Source: Mytilus galloprovincialis
Taxonomy: Eukaryota; Mollusca; Bivalvia; Mytilida; Mytilidae
NCBI RefSeq assembly: GCF_965363235.1
Contig: NC_134850.1
Coordinates: 37,568,602-37,632,601, forward strand
Direction of reading: 5' to 3'
Length of the DNA stretch: 64,000 nucleotides
The notes below the pieces were generated by a model. It saw only the letters and a program-made list of their open reading frames with translations, ran no database searches and was not told where the DNA came from. The translations under genes were made by a program, and so were the position numbers. The stretch's first letter is position 1. Each line of letters begins with the position of its first letter. Shown here one piece after another: positions 48,727 to 59,800 of this stretch.

Positions 48727-49073
48727 AAATAGAAATAAACAGCAATAATGTTCAGCAAAGTAAGAACTACAAATAAGTCAACATGACTAAAATTGTCAGT
48801 TTATCCCTTAAGGAAATATTGCCCTTTATAGTAATTTTTTAACAATTTTCATAAATGTTTGTAAATGTTTAGAATGTATTTTCCACTGTAATTACTGAGC
48901 CAAGTTCATTATAGATAGAGATAATTGTAGCAAGAAGAATGTCCAGTAAAGTAAGATCTTCAAACACAGCATGATCACCAAAACACAATTTTGTCATGAA
49001 TTTATCTGTGTCCATTGTTTAATATGCACATAGACCAAGGTGAGCGACACAGGCTCTTGAGAGCCTCTAGTTT
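48727..49073 (+). repeat. GTC-headed dispersed element, right part
   Basis: Continues the body interrupted at 31777 (ACAGCAATAATGTTCAGCAA and CAAATAAGTCAACATGAC). It finishes with AAGGTGAGCGACACAGGCTC and a GAGAGCCTCTAG end. The inverse of this end (GCTCACC) mirrors the element's start at 30834. Confidence 0.7.
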
Positions 49074-49074
49074 A

Positions 49075-49560
49075 AATACTAGTAGATTATACCGTTGGTT
49101 TCTTCTGTTTGAATGGTTTTACATCAGTTAGTTTAGTGCCCTTTTTAGCTTGCTGTTCGGTGTGAGCCAAGCTAAGGCGGTACTGTGACCTATAATGCTT
49201 ACCTTTACAAATTGTAGCATTGATTGAGAGTTGTCTCGTTGGCACTCATACCTCATCTTGTTTCATTTTGTATAACTATTTAAAAAAAATGGAAATGGTG
49301 AATATATCATAGGGAAAACAACCCGACCAAGAATCATAAAACAGCCGAAGGCCAATAATGGGTTTCCAACGCAGTAAGAAAATCCCGCACCCGGAGGCGG
49401 TCTTCAGCTGGCTTCTAAATAAAAATGTGTTCGAGTTCTGTGAAAATGGACATCACACTAAACTTCAATCATATAAATGAACTTAAATTTAAAACAAGAA
49501 ACATACAATTATGATATGTATATGACGTACATTAACACATAGGCATGCACACCTACATGT
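49075..49560. repeat. Mixed dispersed repeats (R2 head inverted, R1 partial)
   Basis: 49150-49270 contains the inverse of the R2 head (AGTTGTCTCGTTGGCACTCA). 49288-49440 contains an R1-like stretch with CCCGCACCCGGAGGCGG. No gene. Confidence 0.55.
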
Positions 49561-49757
49561 ATTAGTACTAATGTTTTAAAATGTTAAGGAATGTCCTTTT
49601 TTGATTTCTGTTAGTTTATTGGGTTTAAATGCTCTTCAACATCGTAACTGAATAAACATTATGGAGTATCTAATCTTTAGCCCTGTATCATTAAAAACTT
49701 AAAAAATAATAAACAACTTTATTTTGTTAGAAATTTGATTCTACTGTCATACATGAA

Positions 49758-49890
49758 GGCAACAGTAGTATACCGCTGTTCGAAACTCATAAATCGATAG
49801 AAAAAAACTTAAACTGATGGAAACGCATTAAATATAACACCAGAACAACGACACAACAATAAAATGTAACACACACAGAAACGAACTAAG
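49758..49890 (-). repeat. SINE-like repeat R4b, inverted
   Basis: Inverse of the R4b body: GCAACAGTAGTATACCGCTG and ACACACACAGAAACGAAC. Confidence 0.65.
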
Positions 49891-49924
49891 CATTAGACAA
49901 AATACAAGTGAGAAATTTAGCTTT

Positions 49925-50115
49925 TTTAAAACCAGGTTGACGTGGTTGAATCCACCATTTTCTACATAAGAAAATGCTTGTACCAAGTCAGGAATATGAG
50001 AGTTGTTATCCATTCGTTTGATCTGTTTGAGATTTTTATTTTGCCATTTGATTAGGGACTTTCCGTTTTGAATTTTTATTGGAGTTTAGTATTATTGCGA
50101 TTTTACTTTTTGTTA
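49925..50115 (+). repeat. SINE-like repeat R4a copy
   Basis: Contains CACCATTTTCTACATAAGAA, TGTACCAAGTCAGGAATATG and GATTAGGGACTTTCCGTTTT. Confidence 0.75.
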
Positions 50116-50750
50116 GAAAATGTGTGCGAGAAGTCTTTTGACAAATCTATGTTAAGAGAGTTTTGCTCTTAACATTTTTTTTTTTACCGTAGTTCATTTT
50201 TTTATGCATAAAATTTGTGAGCATGTGAAGAACTTCAACCATCAGATGGGATAACATATTTTTATCTGTAATCACTTTACACCATAAAGAATCTATAGTA
50301 ACAACTTTAAATGGAGCCTATATATTGTACAGTGGCTGGTGAGAACATATGAATTTCTAGTGATGCATGTCGCAACTTCGGATAAGAGTCTACAGAGGGA
50401 TGAATACCTATATATATATTACATCTATAAGATTAAATGGGAAACAGGCAACCAAAACTGTTGCTTTTACTGTGTAATAAAGTGATATTTTAACATCGGA
50501 AGCTTGTTGATACGACAACAATTAACTTTGTAAAAATACTGTAGTGACACTGTGGACAAGAAATATTCTTTATTTGTGTTATTTATTACACTAGTATTTT
50601 TAAAAAAATATTTTATTATTTATGTTTTTTTAATTTTAAGTTTTGTTCACACCAGCTAATACACTTACATTGAAAGACATTTTGAGATGAATGCCCATCT
50701 ACTCTTTATTTTCAACAAGACTGAACAGTCTAAAGACAATTTTATATCGT
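50116..50750. other. Gene-free stretch
   Basis: AT-rich, no exon or repeat end recognised. Confidence 0.45.
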
Positions 50751-50756
50751 AACGTC

Positions 50757-50880
50757 TTGATGTTCAGGATTATAATTTAGTACGCCAGACGCGCGTTTCG
50801 TCTACATAAGACTCATCACTGACGCTCATATCAAATATCTATAAAGCCAAACAAGTACAAAGTTGAAGAGCAAAACAAGA
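50757..50880 (+). repeat. Family R7 copy
   Basis: Contains CCAGACGCGCGTTTCGTCTA and GACTCATCACTGACGCTCAT, the best-preserved copy in the window. Confidence 0.7.
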
Positions 50881-51249
50881 CACAGCTATCCACCAAAATT
50901 CAAATGAAGTGGATGTAAGCAATTAACGGCAAGCTTCCGACCTTCAACAACGAGGAAAAACAATAACGTATGGTCGGCTAAAAAAGGCATGAAAAACATG
51001 AAACAATTCAAGTAAGAAAACTCTTTAACATACTATTTCTGTACTTTTAACCAAGAACATTTTATATAATATTTAAGGAATTCATTAAACAAACGTTCAG
51101 GAATACATCTTTTAGAAAACAAGTTTTTGTTTAAGTATATTAATTTATAGTAGATTGGGAAACAACTTTTGAGGACAGTTGTCTCATTGGCAATCATACC
51201 ACATCTTCTTTTTTATATTTGCAACTTATATTAATCCCTTTCCACTTTG

Positions 51250-51516
51250 CAGGTGCGAGTGCTGCCTTGTAGCGGCATTATCCTGCTCTTTTTCGAAATC
51301 TTCAAGGGTGTCTTTAACGTGCAAGAGATATGGCTCTCTCTTAACACAGGTCAGCAATTTATCGTCCCCTTCCGACGGACCTCAAGACCATACTCGCAAA
51401 TGGTGTCAAGGGAGAACCGAAACTTCAGTCCCTGCAATTTTCATCTCGGAACGGGAATTAACCGGGAACCTTTGTGTTAGTAGTACGATGCGCTAACCAC
51501 TACACAACGGCTCTCT
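51250..51516 (-). repeat. tRNA-derived SINE, minus strand
   Basis: Read on the minus strand it starts GAGAGCCGTTGTGTAGTGGT with an A-box-like TGTGTAGTGG (51498-51507). About 40 bases on is a B-box-like GGTTAATTCC (51454-51463, one base shorter than the consensus). A GC-richer body follows, ending near the CTGCA at 51250. Open frames over it are not genes. Confidence 0.6.
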
Positions 51517-51519
51517 CAT

Positions 51520-53740
51520 CAGCCAACTTTGATACTTTTATTCAGTGTCCCCTATTATTATGACACATAAATGAATGTTCTTAGGAATACTTATTGTCAG
51601 TATTTCCATGGTCAAAATAAATCAAAGAAGAGACAAAGGACAACCTTGTCAAACACCTATCTTAAATTTGAAAGTATGAGAGCTAAATATAAGACTACAC
51701 TTTATGTGAGTACAAAGTTTAGATCCAATTCCTGAACTTGGTGCAAAAATTAAAACAATGCGTTACCTTTTTAATCCCCTTTAACTATATCGAACTCATT
51801 AAAAAAAGTATGAATATCTTTTTTAAAAATCTGTGTTAGAGAGAATTCTCTGAAAAGTTTTTTTCCAGCAATTTCATGTTTTAATACTTGGAAAATCGTT
51901 CCCCATACTATTTACGTAATAATTTAAATTGTTAGATAATTAGATATTGTGTAGTTTGAGCTTTACAGTCTTGCTAGTTATTTATATAATTCACTAGAAT
52001 TTGTAATATATGACACCATCACTCCATATGGCGTTTTACATATACCGCGAAAAAAACTCACTGGCAGTTAAACACTCCCTTTAAAATTCGAAAAAAAACC
52101 TAATGAACCCTCGATGTAAAAGAAAGGAAAATAAAATGTTAAAAAAACAAAGTACCAACAAAAGTAACTTATCTGATGAGTTAATCCATTTCCAAATGAT
52201 GATTACAATTTGTTCTTTTTCAGTTTTATTTCACCACTGTTTAGAGAGGAACTAGCACTTACAAATATATTTTATTTTGTCACACTATAGATGTGTGTCT
52301 TGATATAGCCAGGATCATGTAATCAGTTGTTATCATTGGTTGATACCAGTAGAAATGTTTTGTTTCTTGCTTTATTCTCGTTAAGATTGTTCTGCATTCT
52401 GTCGTGTCGGTAAATGTTGTGGATGACATTACGTTATCGGCTTTGCTCGTGATTCCTATGGTGTTCTATTGTTGCTTAATTCCAGGTGATTTGAACTCTG
52501 TGTACTATCTGTGTTATTGACAATCATACAACTCTTCTTTTAAAAATAGAAAACTATAAAAAAATAAATGTAGAAAAAAAATGAACAAAAAAGACAGGTT
52601 TCAAATATTCGACTATTGAATAAAAGAGTCAGATCTTGAAATTTGTACAAAGAGAACGATGTCCAAGAAGACAATAAAAAGAAGAAATCTTGTAAGATTT
52701 CTGGCAACTCGAAACCACAAAAACAATACGCACAAACAACATTATTAACATCGAAAATTATTTAACAAGCCAAACTGCACCCCAAAAGTATGTTGAGTTA
52801 AAAAAGTTTGGAAACAAAATATGTTTGAAATCAAACGCCATCAAGAAAGGGGGCATGTTTGTTTTAAGTTTTACAGTTTTTACGATAGCGCAATATCTTA
52901 TTACATTTGTACATATTCTTTTTACATGTAACTCGAAGAAATATAAATCTGTTTTATAAAAAGACATATAAATGAACAGTACATAGTGTATGTATTCTTC
53001 CGTTACTGGATATTAGTTGCTTTTATAAATTTAAAAGCATTTTACACTGGCGTTCAACTCGTGAACCCTAAGGCAAATTCAAAGGCTGTATGCATTCTCA
53101 AAACAGGTATAAAATTCCTATATTCATGATTGTATAGTGTAATCAGGAATGTTAGGAACTTTTTTTATTAAATTTTGCCGGGATATAAAATTGAAAATTC
53201 GTTATAACGTCACCATTACAGTTTTTCATATCCGATGTTGCTGCACAGTCATGTATCTAATATTACATTTACCTTACTGGTGGATAATTCATAAACATAG
53301 TCATGTTTATGAATTCTTTTTAAGTTAGAAATTTTTTGTTCGAATATGGCCATAAAAAATTTGATATAATGAACAAAAAAAAATTGTTTTTTTTATTTTT
53401 TCTTTCATTTAAGCAAATTTGTTTGAATCTACATGTACTTTGAAATTATTGTTTGTTTAGAAAGTACATCAAATATGATTTTATATATCGTTTTTTACAA
53501 TGACAGACTTACACGGTGAATAAACCCTTGAGATTATTGCGTTTGTTATATTCTATTTTTAACAAGACAAATGACAAAACAAATCCTATCTTTTTAGATA
53601 ACAAAGTAGACAACATCTGTATTTAATCATTAAAAGTCAATAATATTCTACAAGGGAGGAGAAAAAAAATTGGAAAAGTACAACTGTAGGTTGTAGTTAA
53701 AATGTTTTTACTTCCTGTTTGACCGCCTTCGTGGTTGCAG
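51520..53740. other. Gene-free stretch upstream of the modular secreted gene
   Basis: AT-rich. A diverged inverted R2 copy lies near 52375-52535. No exon recognised. Confidence 0.45.
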
Positions 53741-53752
53741 CATCTGGTACAT

Positions 53753-53793
53753 TATATTTCGTTGCGTCTGTTTGAAATTATAAGTGTCAGTCT
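53753..53793 (+). promoter_or_regulatory. Candidate core promoter of the cysteine-rich/CUB gene
   Basis: A TATA-like TATATTT at 53753-53759 is followed by TCAGTCT at 53787-53793, matching an initiator. Spacing of about 36 bases is slightly long. The ATG is 43 bases downstream of the predicted start base. Inference only. Confidence 0.35.
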
Positions 53794-53831
53794 AACTTTT
53801 ACCATATTCATATTCAACTTCATACTCAGAG

Positions 53832-53895
53832 ATGAAATTCAACGTTGCGTTTTTGGTTGTGTTTTCTATTTTTTTGACTTTTCAAATTGTCGAAG
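53832..53895 (+). CDS. Exon 1: signal peptide
   Basis: Encodes MKFNVAFLVVFSIFLTFQIV and a final Glu, a classic hydrophobic secretion signal, then donor GTAAGA in phase 1. Too short to stand out as an ORF. Confidence 0.7.
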
Positions 53896-56800
53896 GTAAG
53901 ATGACACTGTAAAATGCCTGTACCAAGTCAGGAATATGACAGTTCTTGTCCATTCGTTTTTGATGCGTTTTGTTTGATTTTGCCATGTGATTATGGACTT
54001 TCCCAATTGATCTTCCTCTAAGTTCAGTATTTTTGTGATTTTACTTTTTATAACACTTATAAGTCATGCTTCATTATTCATGTACTTATGCTGGGTCTGC
54101 ATGGAGGGTGCTGGAGCCTTATTGTTTTCATTTTGTCCGTCCGTTCGTCTGTTCGTCTGTTAGTTCGTAAAATAACTTTTGTGCAAATACATATTTGAAA
54201 CTATGGAGAGGCCGTGACACAAGTGAAATAAAAATATTGGATTTGTAAATATTTTTTTTAAAAGTTAGCCAATTAGTTTTGGAAAAAGTTTCTGTCAAAA
54301 CATTGTTAATGCAAAAGCTCCAAAAATGTTCGTATGAAAGCGATAAATTTTGCTCATTTCTATTGTGTGATATATTTTCGTGAATTTTATTTCGTACCAA
54401 AATTAGGCAATTGTTGTTTTGGTAATATATCACTCACATTGAGAAATACTATTTGTAAATGTTAAACTCCAGTCAGGACAGTCAAGCTGAAATTTTGAAA
54501 CTTTATGGGAGAAATAAGTAATTTAGATGTAGTTAGTATCTTTCATGACAATTTACATTTCAATGTTAGGGAAAACGTAGTGGCTGTTTAAACAGTTACA
54601 AATTTTGAGAAACATATTTATGTGAAAGGGTTTTAATTCAGACAGATTTATATCGCTTCTCCAAATTTGTCATAACTGAACTTTCATGAAAATTTTTAGT
54701 GTATAGGAGATAAATTTTGCGTTGAGAACTTTTTTTATTTTCTATCAATAATGTCACAACCCGAATCCCAAAACCAGGTTCAACCCACCATTTTTTCTTA
54801 AAATGTCTTGTACCAAGTCAGGAAATGACCATTGTTATATTATAGTTCGTTTCTGTGTGTGTTACATTTTAATGTTGAGTTTCTGTTGTGTCGTAGTTCT
54901 CCTCTTATATTTGATGCGTTTCCCTCAGTCTAAGTTTGTAACCCGGATTTGTTTTTTTCTCAATCGATTTATGAATTTCGAACAGCGGTATACTACTGTT
55001 GCCTTTATTCATACCTAACGACACACGTGTATCGTTAGTTTTCGTTATTGTGTTTTGTAGACAATTTAATTCTTTTAGTAATTTTTCGTTTTTTTATAGT
55101 TGTCATTATAAATTTTTAATTGCTTTTCTCTTTATTATCCTCCGCCTGTCTTTTTTACTACTTTTTTTCCGAATTGTTCTCATTAATCTTTTCAACATTT
55201 GAAATTTAATAGCAGATTGTCAGGATTCTAAACTACACACAGTTATCTTATTGATTATTTCCATTTATTTAAGGCACACGAAAGCAAAAGCCAGGAAGAA
55301 TTCGAAGTCGTTACGTCAAAGACAACATTTGGAGTAAACTTCGATATTACATGAATACATCTAGACCGAAGAATACAGGTGCAATTTAATGATTTATATG
55401 TACAAACATTAAAAATATCTATATAATAAAAAAAATATCTGACGCATTCAGGTGTGAGTAAAAGTTTTAAACAAATCATTAATTTTATCAGGTTTTTTTA
55501 TCCAGTTGTACACTATTTGACGGCTTAAGCTTAACGATTCTGAAAGTTGAGTATTGGCGCTTTCAAGAATCAAAACATATAATGGTACTTAACTAAATCT
55601 ATATATAGGTATATAAGTATTTTGTCATGCCGATTAAAAGTAACTAGTTGTGAAATAAGCATAACATGCTTTTTTTTTTAAAATCTAAATTATTTCAGAG
55701 ATTATTGTGTAAAATCTTTAGTCAAAATTAGGGATTTAAAACATCCCTGAACCTGTACGGAATTTTATAGAATCACTGAAATAATTAAGAATTTTGTTCG
55801 ATTCAGTGATTAAATAAATATTCACTTATTATTATATACCGTATTGATGAAACAGAACACGCGGTAAATGGTGTCTTTTCTGGACAAATCATTGCTGAAT
55901 CTTTTCGTCCTCGGGGACAAAAGGAAAATAGGGCTATTCCCTAAATATGACAAAGATTATGTCAACATTTAAAAATTAGAAAATATTTATTTTTAGACTG
56001 CACCTGTAGAACCAATTGTGATATTGACATTGAACGGAGAGATGACAATGGAGTTTGTTGTCGAAGTCAAGAGTGTTGTCTGCCATGTAACGGTCAGTGT
56101 TCTATGTTATGTTTATTTTACCATTGTTTCTCTACACATTTATGTTTGGACAATTATTTCAAATATTTCGATCTTAACGCGAAGAAAGTACAAGTGTAAA
56201 TATCAATACGTTAGTTTTGTTAAACAAATGACTGGAGCTGATTTCATTTGAACTATCAGCAGATGTAGAACTAAAGAAACACACAACTATAAAAGAACGG
56301 AACAACACAAACAACATGGTAAAAGGTATAGGATTTATAAGCCCCCCCCCCAAAAAAAAAAAACCAAACAAACAAAAAAAAAAACAAAAAAAAAACAAAA
56401 AAAAAACAAACAACAAAACAAACAGTTTCATGTGAATAAATTAGTTAATGCGACAGGAAGAACTTTTTATAATTGTCATATATCGACTGATTAATTGATT
56501 TGTCTATTCATTTATCGATCTATCAAAGTTCAAAAACAAAGTGTAGTCGTATTTAAGGTCAATACATCAATTGATATGTATTTTGTTACATGAATTTTAG
56601 TTTAACAGATTACCAAGATATACTAGCAGTCATTATTCTGAAGTTAATTGTAATTGAATTTATCTAGAAACACTTGAATGCACATCTCGTAATGGAACAT
56701 GTCAAACTACGTGTGGAGAAAACGAAATCGCTACAGACACTTCTTGCTGTAATGGATTGAAATGTTGTGAAATGCCACAGTGTACTGGTATGTAGAATCT

Positions 56801-59800
56801 AAGATAAATATCGTGTATTGGTTAAATGTTGTAAATGTATACGGATCTAGAGTAAGATCGAAAATTGTCTTCTGAAATACAGGCGAAATGTTCTTAAGTA
56901 ATATCCAATACTGAAAATGTCATTGCAAAAAAAAAACTACGAAAAGACCAACAGATCATAAATTACAACATTGAAACTAAAGACTGAGATACATGGACCC
57001 AAATACTATGGATTATATCAAGTGATAAGGAAGTTTTGCAGAGCCTGCTCAATATGTGGCACCCGTTGTGTTGCTCATGTAAGTACAAACCATTTTCTGA
57101 AATACTAGATGTGAAACATATATAAAAAAAAACACGGACATAGTTTATGTCTGCGTGCACGTTGTATTCATTGAGGAGCAGAAAGATCTTTTTCGTAACG
57201 TCTGTATTAGGTTTTATTTTCGCAGAAACTCGAGATTGGGCTTTTATTTTTATGGGATTTTCGGGATTTACGCTTATCGGGACTGAAGAATAAAATATCG
57301 GGATCTGGTAAATCAAAATTTTCTGATATTATGGGTGATGTCCCATCCTACTGTTCTCTTTTGTAGTTTGTTATGTATACATGATATATATAAGACCTAC
57401 ATCGGATAATACATTTGTTTTAACAGATGACAAAGACTGTAACTGTAACACAGAATGTGATGGGATAATTGAAAGAGAAGATATAGATGGATCCTGTTGT
57501 GATAATTTGAAATGTTGTAAGCCTTGTGCTGGTAAGTCATTATATCATTGAAACAGTAAAATTTATAACAAGAAAAAAATATATTTTAACATGAATATCT
57601 GTGGTTATTTTTTTATTTTGTTTGTTTGTAAAGGAATCGATTTTTTTCAATTTCCGACTTTTTATTCCAATTTTAGATTCTTGATTAATGGGGAAACAAC
57701 ATCTAGGAAGAACCACATGTATCCTTTCCTTCACGGATCAAGTAAAACGAGTGAAGGGTGTTGTACAGGATTTAGATCTGATGAAAATTCTTGCCTCTTC
57801 TGAGTGATATTGGATTTACTAAATAACTACACAATGAGATACACCAATTTAGATAAATATCAGCTGCATTTGGCTCGAAACAGGAGTAATAGCTCATCGA
57901 AGCTTTTATTACACCTGTTACTTTGTCTCGTACAAAGTCAGCTGATATTTAAATACACTAAACAGTTATTGTCTACATAATTACTATTCATGTTTACCAG
58001 GTTTAATTGAACATACAAGGTACTGGATACTTTGACGTCAAATACTTTTTTTTTTTAAAACGATATTTGAAATCCTTGCATTACTATTTTATGATTTTTT
58101 TGTTAACTTTCTAAAGATTTCTATCCGCACTCCAATCAGTAAAAACATGCTGCATTTCCATATGACAGAGCCAATTTTAAGCATTTTTATATCAAATTTA
58201 ACTTTATATATATTTTGAAACATACTCATTGTTATCAAATATGTCTAGATACACTTCAATGCACATCTCGTAATGGGACATGTCAAGCTTCGTGTGAAGA
58301 AAACGAAAACGCTACAGACACTGCTTGCTGTAATGGATTACAATGTTGTGAAATGCCACTGTGTACTGGTTTGTAAGATCTATAATTATTGTTTATTTGT
58401 TAAATATTGTAAAAAATGTATACGGGTAAGTTAGATCTAAATTTGTCTCCTAAAATATAGCCGAAAGATTCAAAAGGAATACTCAAACTCATCAGTCGAA
58501 AAAAACCTGATACTTCCATGGCAAAAACAAACTGATATGGCCGTGGCAAAAACAAACAAACAAACGACTAAAATACAAATACAAACCTCACAATAGAACA
58601 GTAAAACAGAAACAGAACATTCTACAACAGTTGAAGTATAGTTATGTAACAAGTAACCTTCAAAATATTAATAAGTAACACCATTAAACCTTACTGGTTC
58701 ATTCAAAGAATAATGTTTAAACATTACATGCTGTCATAGTACAAGAGATAATGCAGAACAACAGAGAAAGGAATGATAAGAAATATATATGTGAATGTTG
58801 TTAGCACTTGGAATTTGTTAAGAAGCCGGGCGATGTTTTCGGGACGTCGAGATAAGGTTTTTTGCTTTTTTGGTAATTCAACATTAGGCCGTTATTTTTT
58901 TTGGAAATCGGGATTTTCCTTATTCGGGACTGAAAATAAATGTTCGGGATCCGGTAAAGAACGGATTATTTTTTTTCCGGATTAATGGTTGATGTCTCAT
59001 GCTACTTTTCTTTTTTATAGTTAATAATATAAATATAAGACCTGCATTTTATTTTAACAGATGACACAGATTGTAATTGTGAAACAAAATGTGATGGGGT
59101 AATTGAAGGAGAAGAGAGAGCTGGATCTTGTTGTGATAATTTGAAATGTTGTAAGCCTTGTACTGGTAAGTCATTATATCATTGAAAAAAGATGTATAAC
59201 AATATTATTTGATCATTTAAAGTTATTTTTTACTTATTGCTAGGGAATGCTAGCAGTAGTTTAATTTCTCAATTTTTGACATTTTTTTCCAATTTTAGGC
59301 TTCTTGGTAAATTGAAATCAACACTTAGCTATAATAAACTGTATCATTTCCTTCACAGAGCAAGTAGACACAAGTTTAGTGTATTGTGCAGGATTTAGGT
59401 CTGATAATGATTGTTTTACTTTGTCTTAGTGATATATCGATCAATCTTAATTTGTTTCGAAGAACTCATATTCTATTAAAAGTAGAACGAAATCAGTGAT
59501 ATATTTTTTAAGAAGATTGGTAGAAAGCGTTTTTTTTTTCTAGCACTTGGCATTACAGCTGCTGCGTATTTATAAGCAGAAACTTATAAATGACTATTGC
59601 CTCAATGGCATAGTTAGCCAAGTAGTTGCTGTTTCTCAACACTTCTAGCGCTGATACTCTTCGAGAGATTTTTTACTCTTAAATGCTGAAACGCGAAAAC
59701 GGAAACTAGATACATGCATATACATATCCATTTCGTGGTTTGACGGTTTCGAGGAAGACACTTGTCGCTAAAATCAGAATGGTTACCTCGTACATACTTA

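Larger units (their letters stand above)
56640..57830 (+). repeat. Tandem gene-internal duplication, unit 1
   Basis: Holds exons 4 and 5 with surrounding intron sequence. Similarity to unit 2 (58225-59435) extends into the introns, for example the CGGGATTT/TCGGGACTGAA stretch near 57255-57285 and the TCCTTTCCTTCACGGA stretch near 57722. Confidence 0.75.
58225..59435 (+). repeat. Tandem gene-internal duplication, unit 2
   Basis: Holds exons 6 and 7. Offset from unit 1 is about 1.58 kb at the B exon and 1.63 kb at the A exon. Introns are more diverged than exons but still alignable. Confidence 0.75.

Noticed and set aside
51179..51496. Two overlapping open frames of 77-105 codons
   Set aside because: They lie over a tRNA-derived SINE read in the opposite direction.
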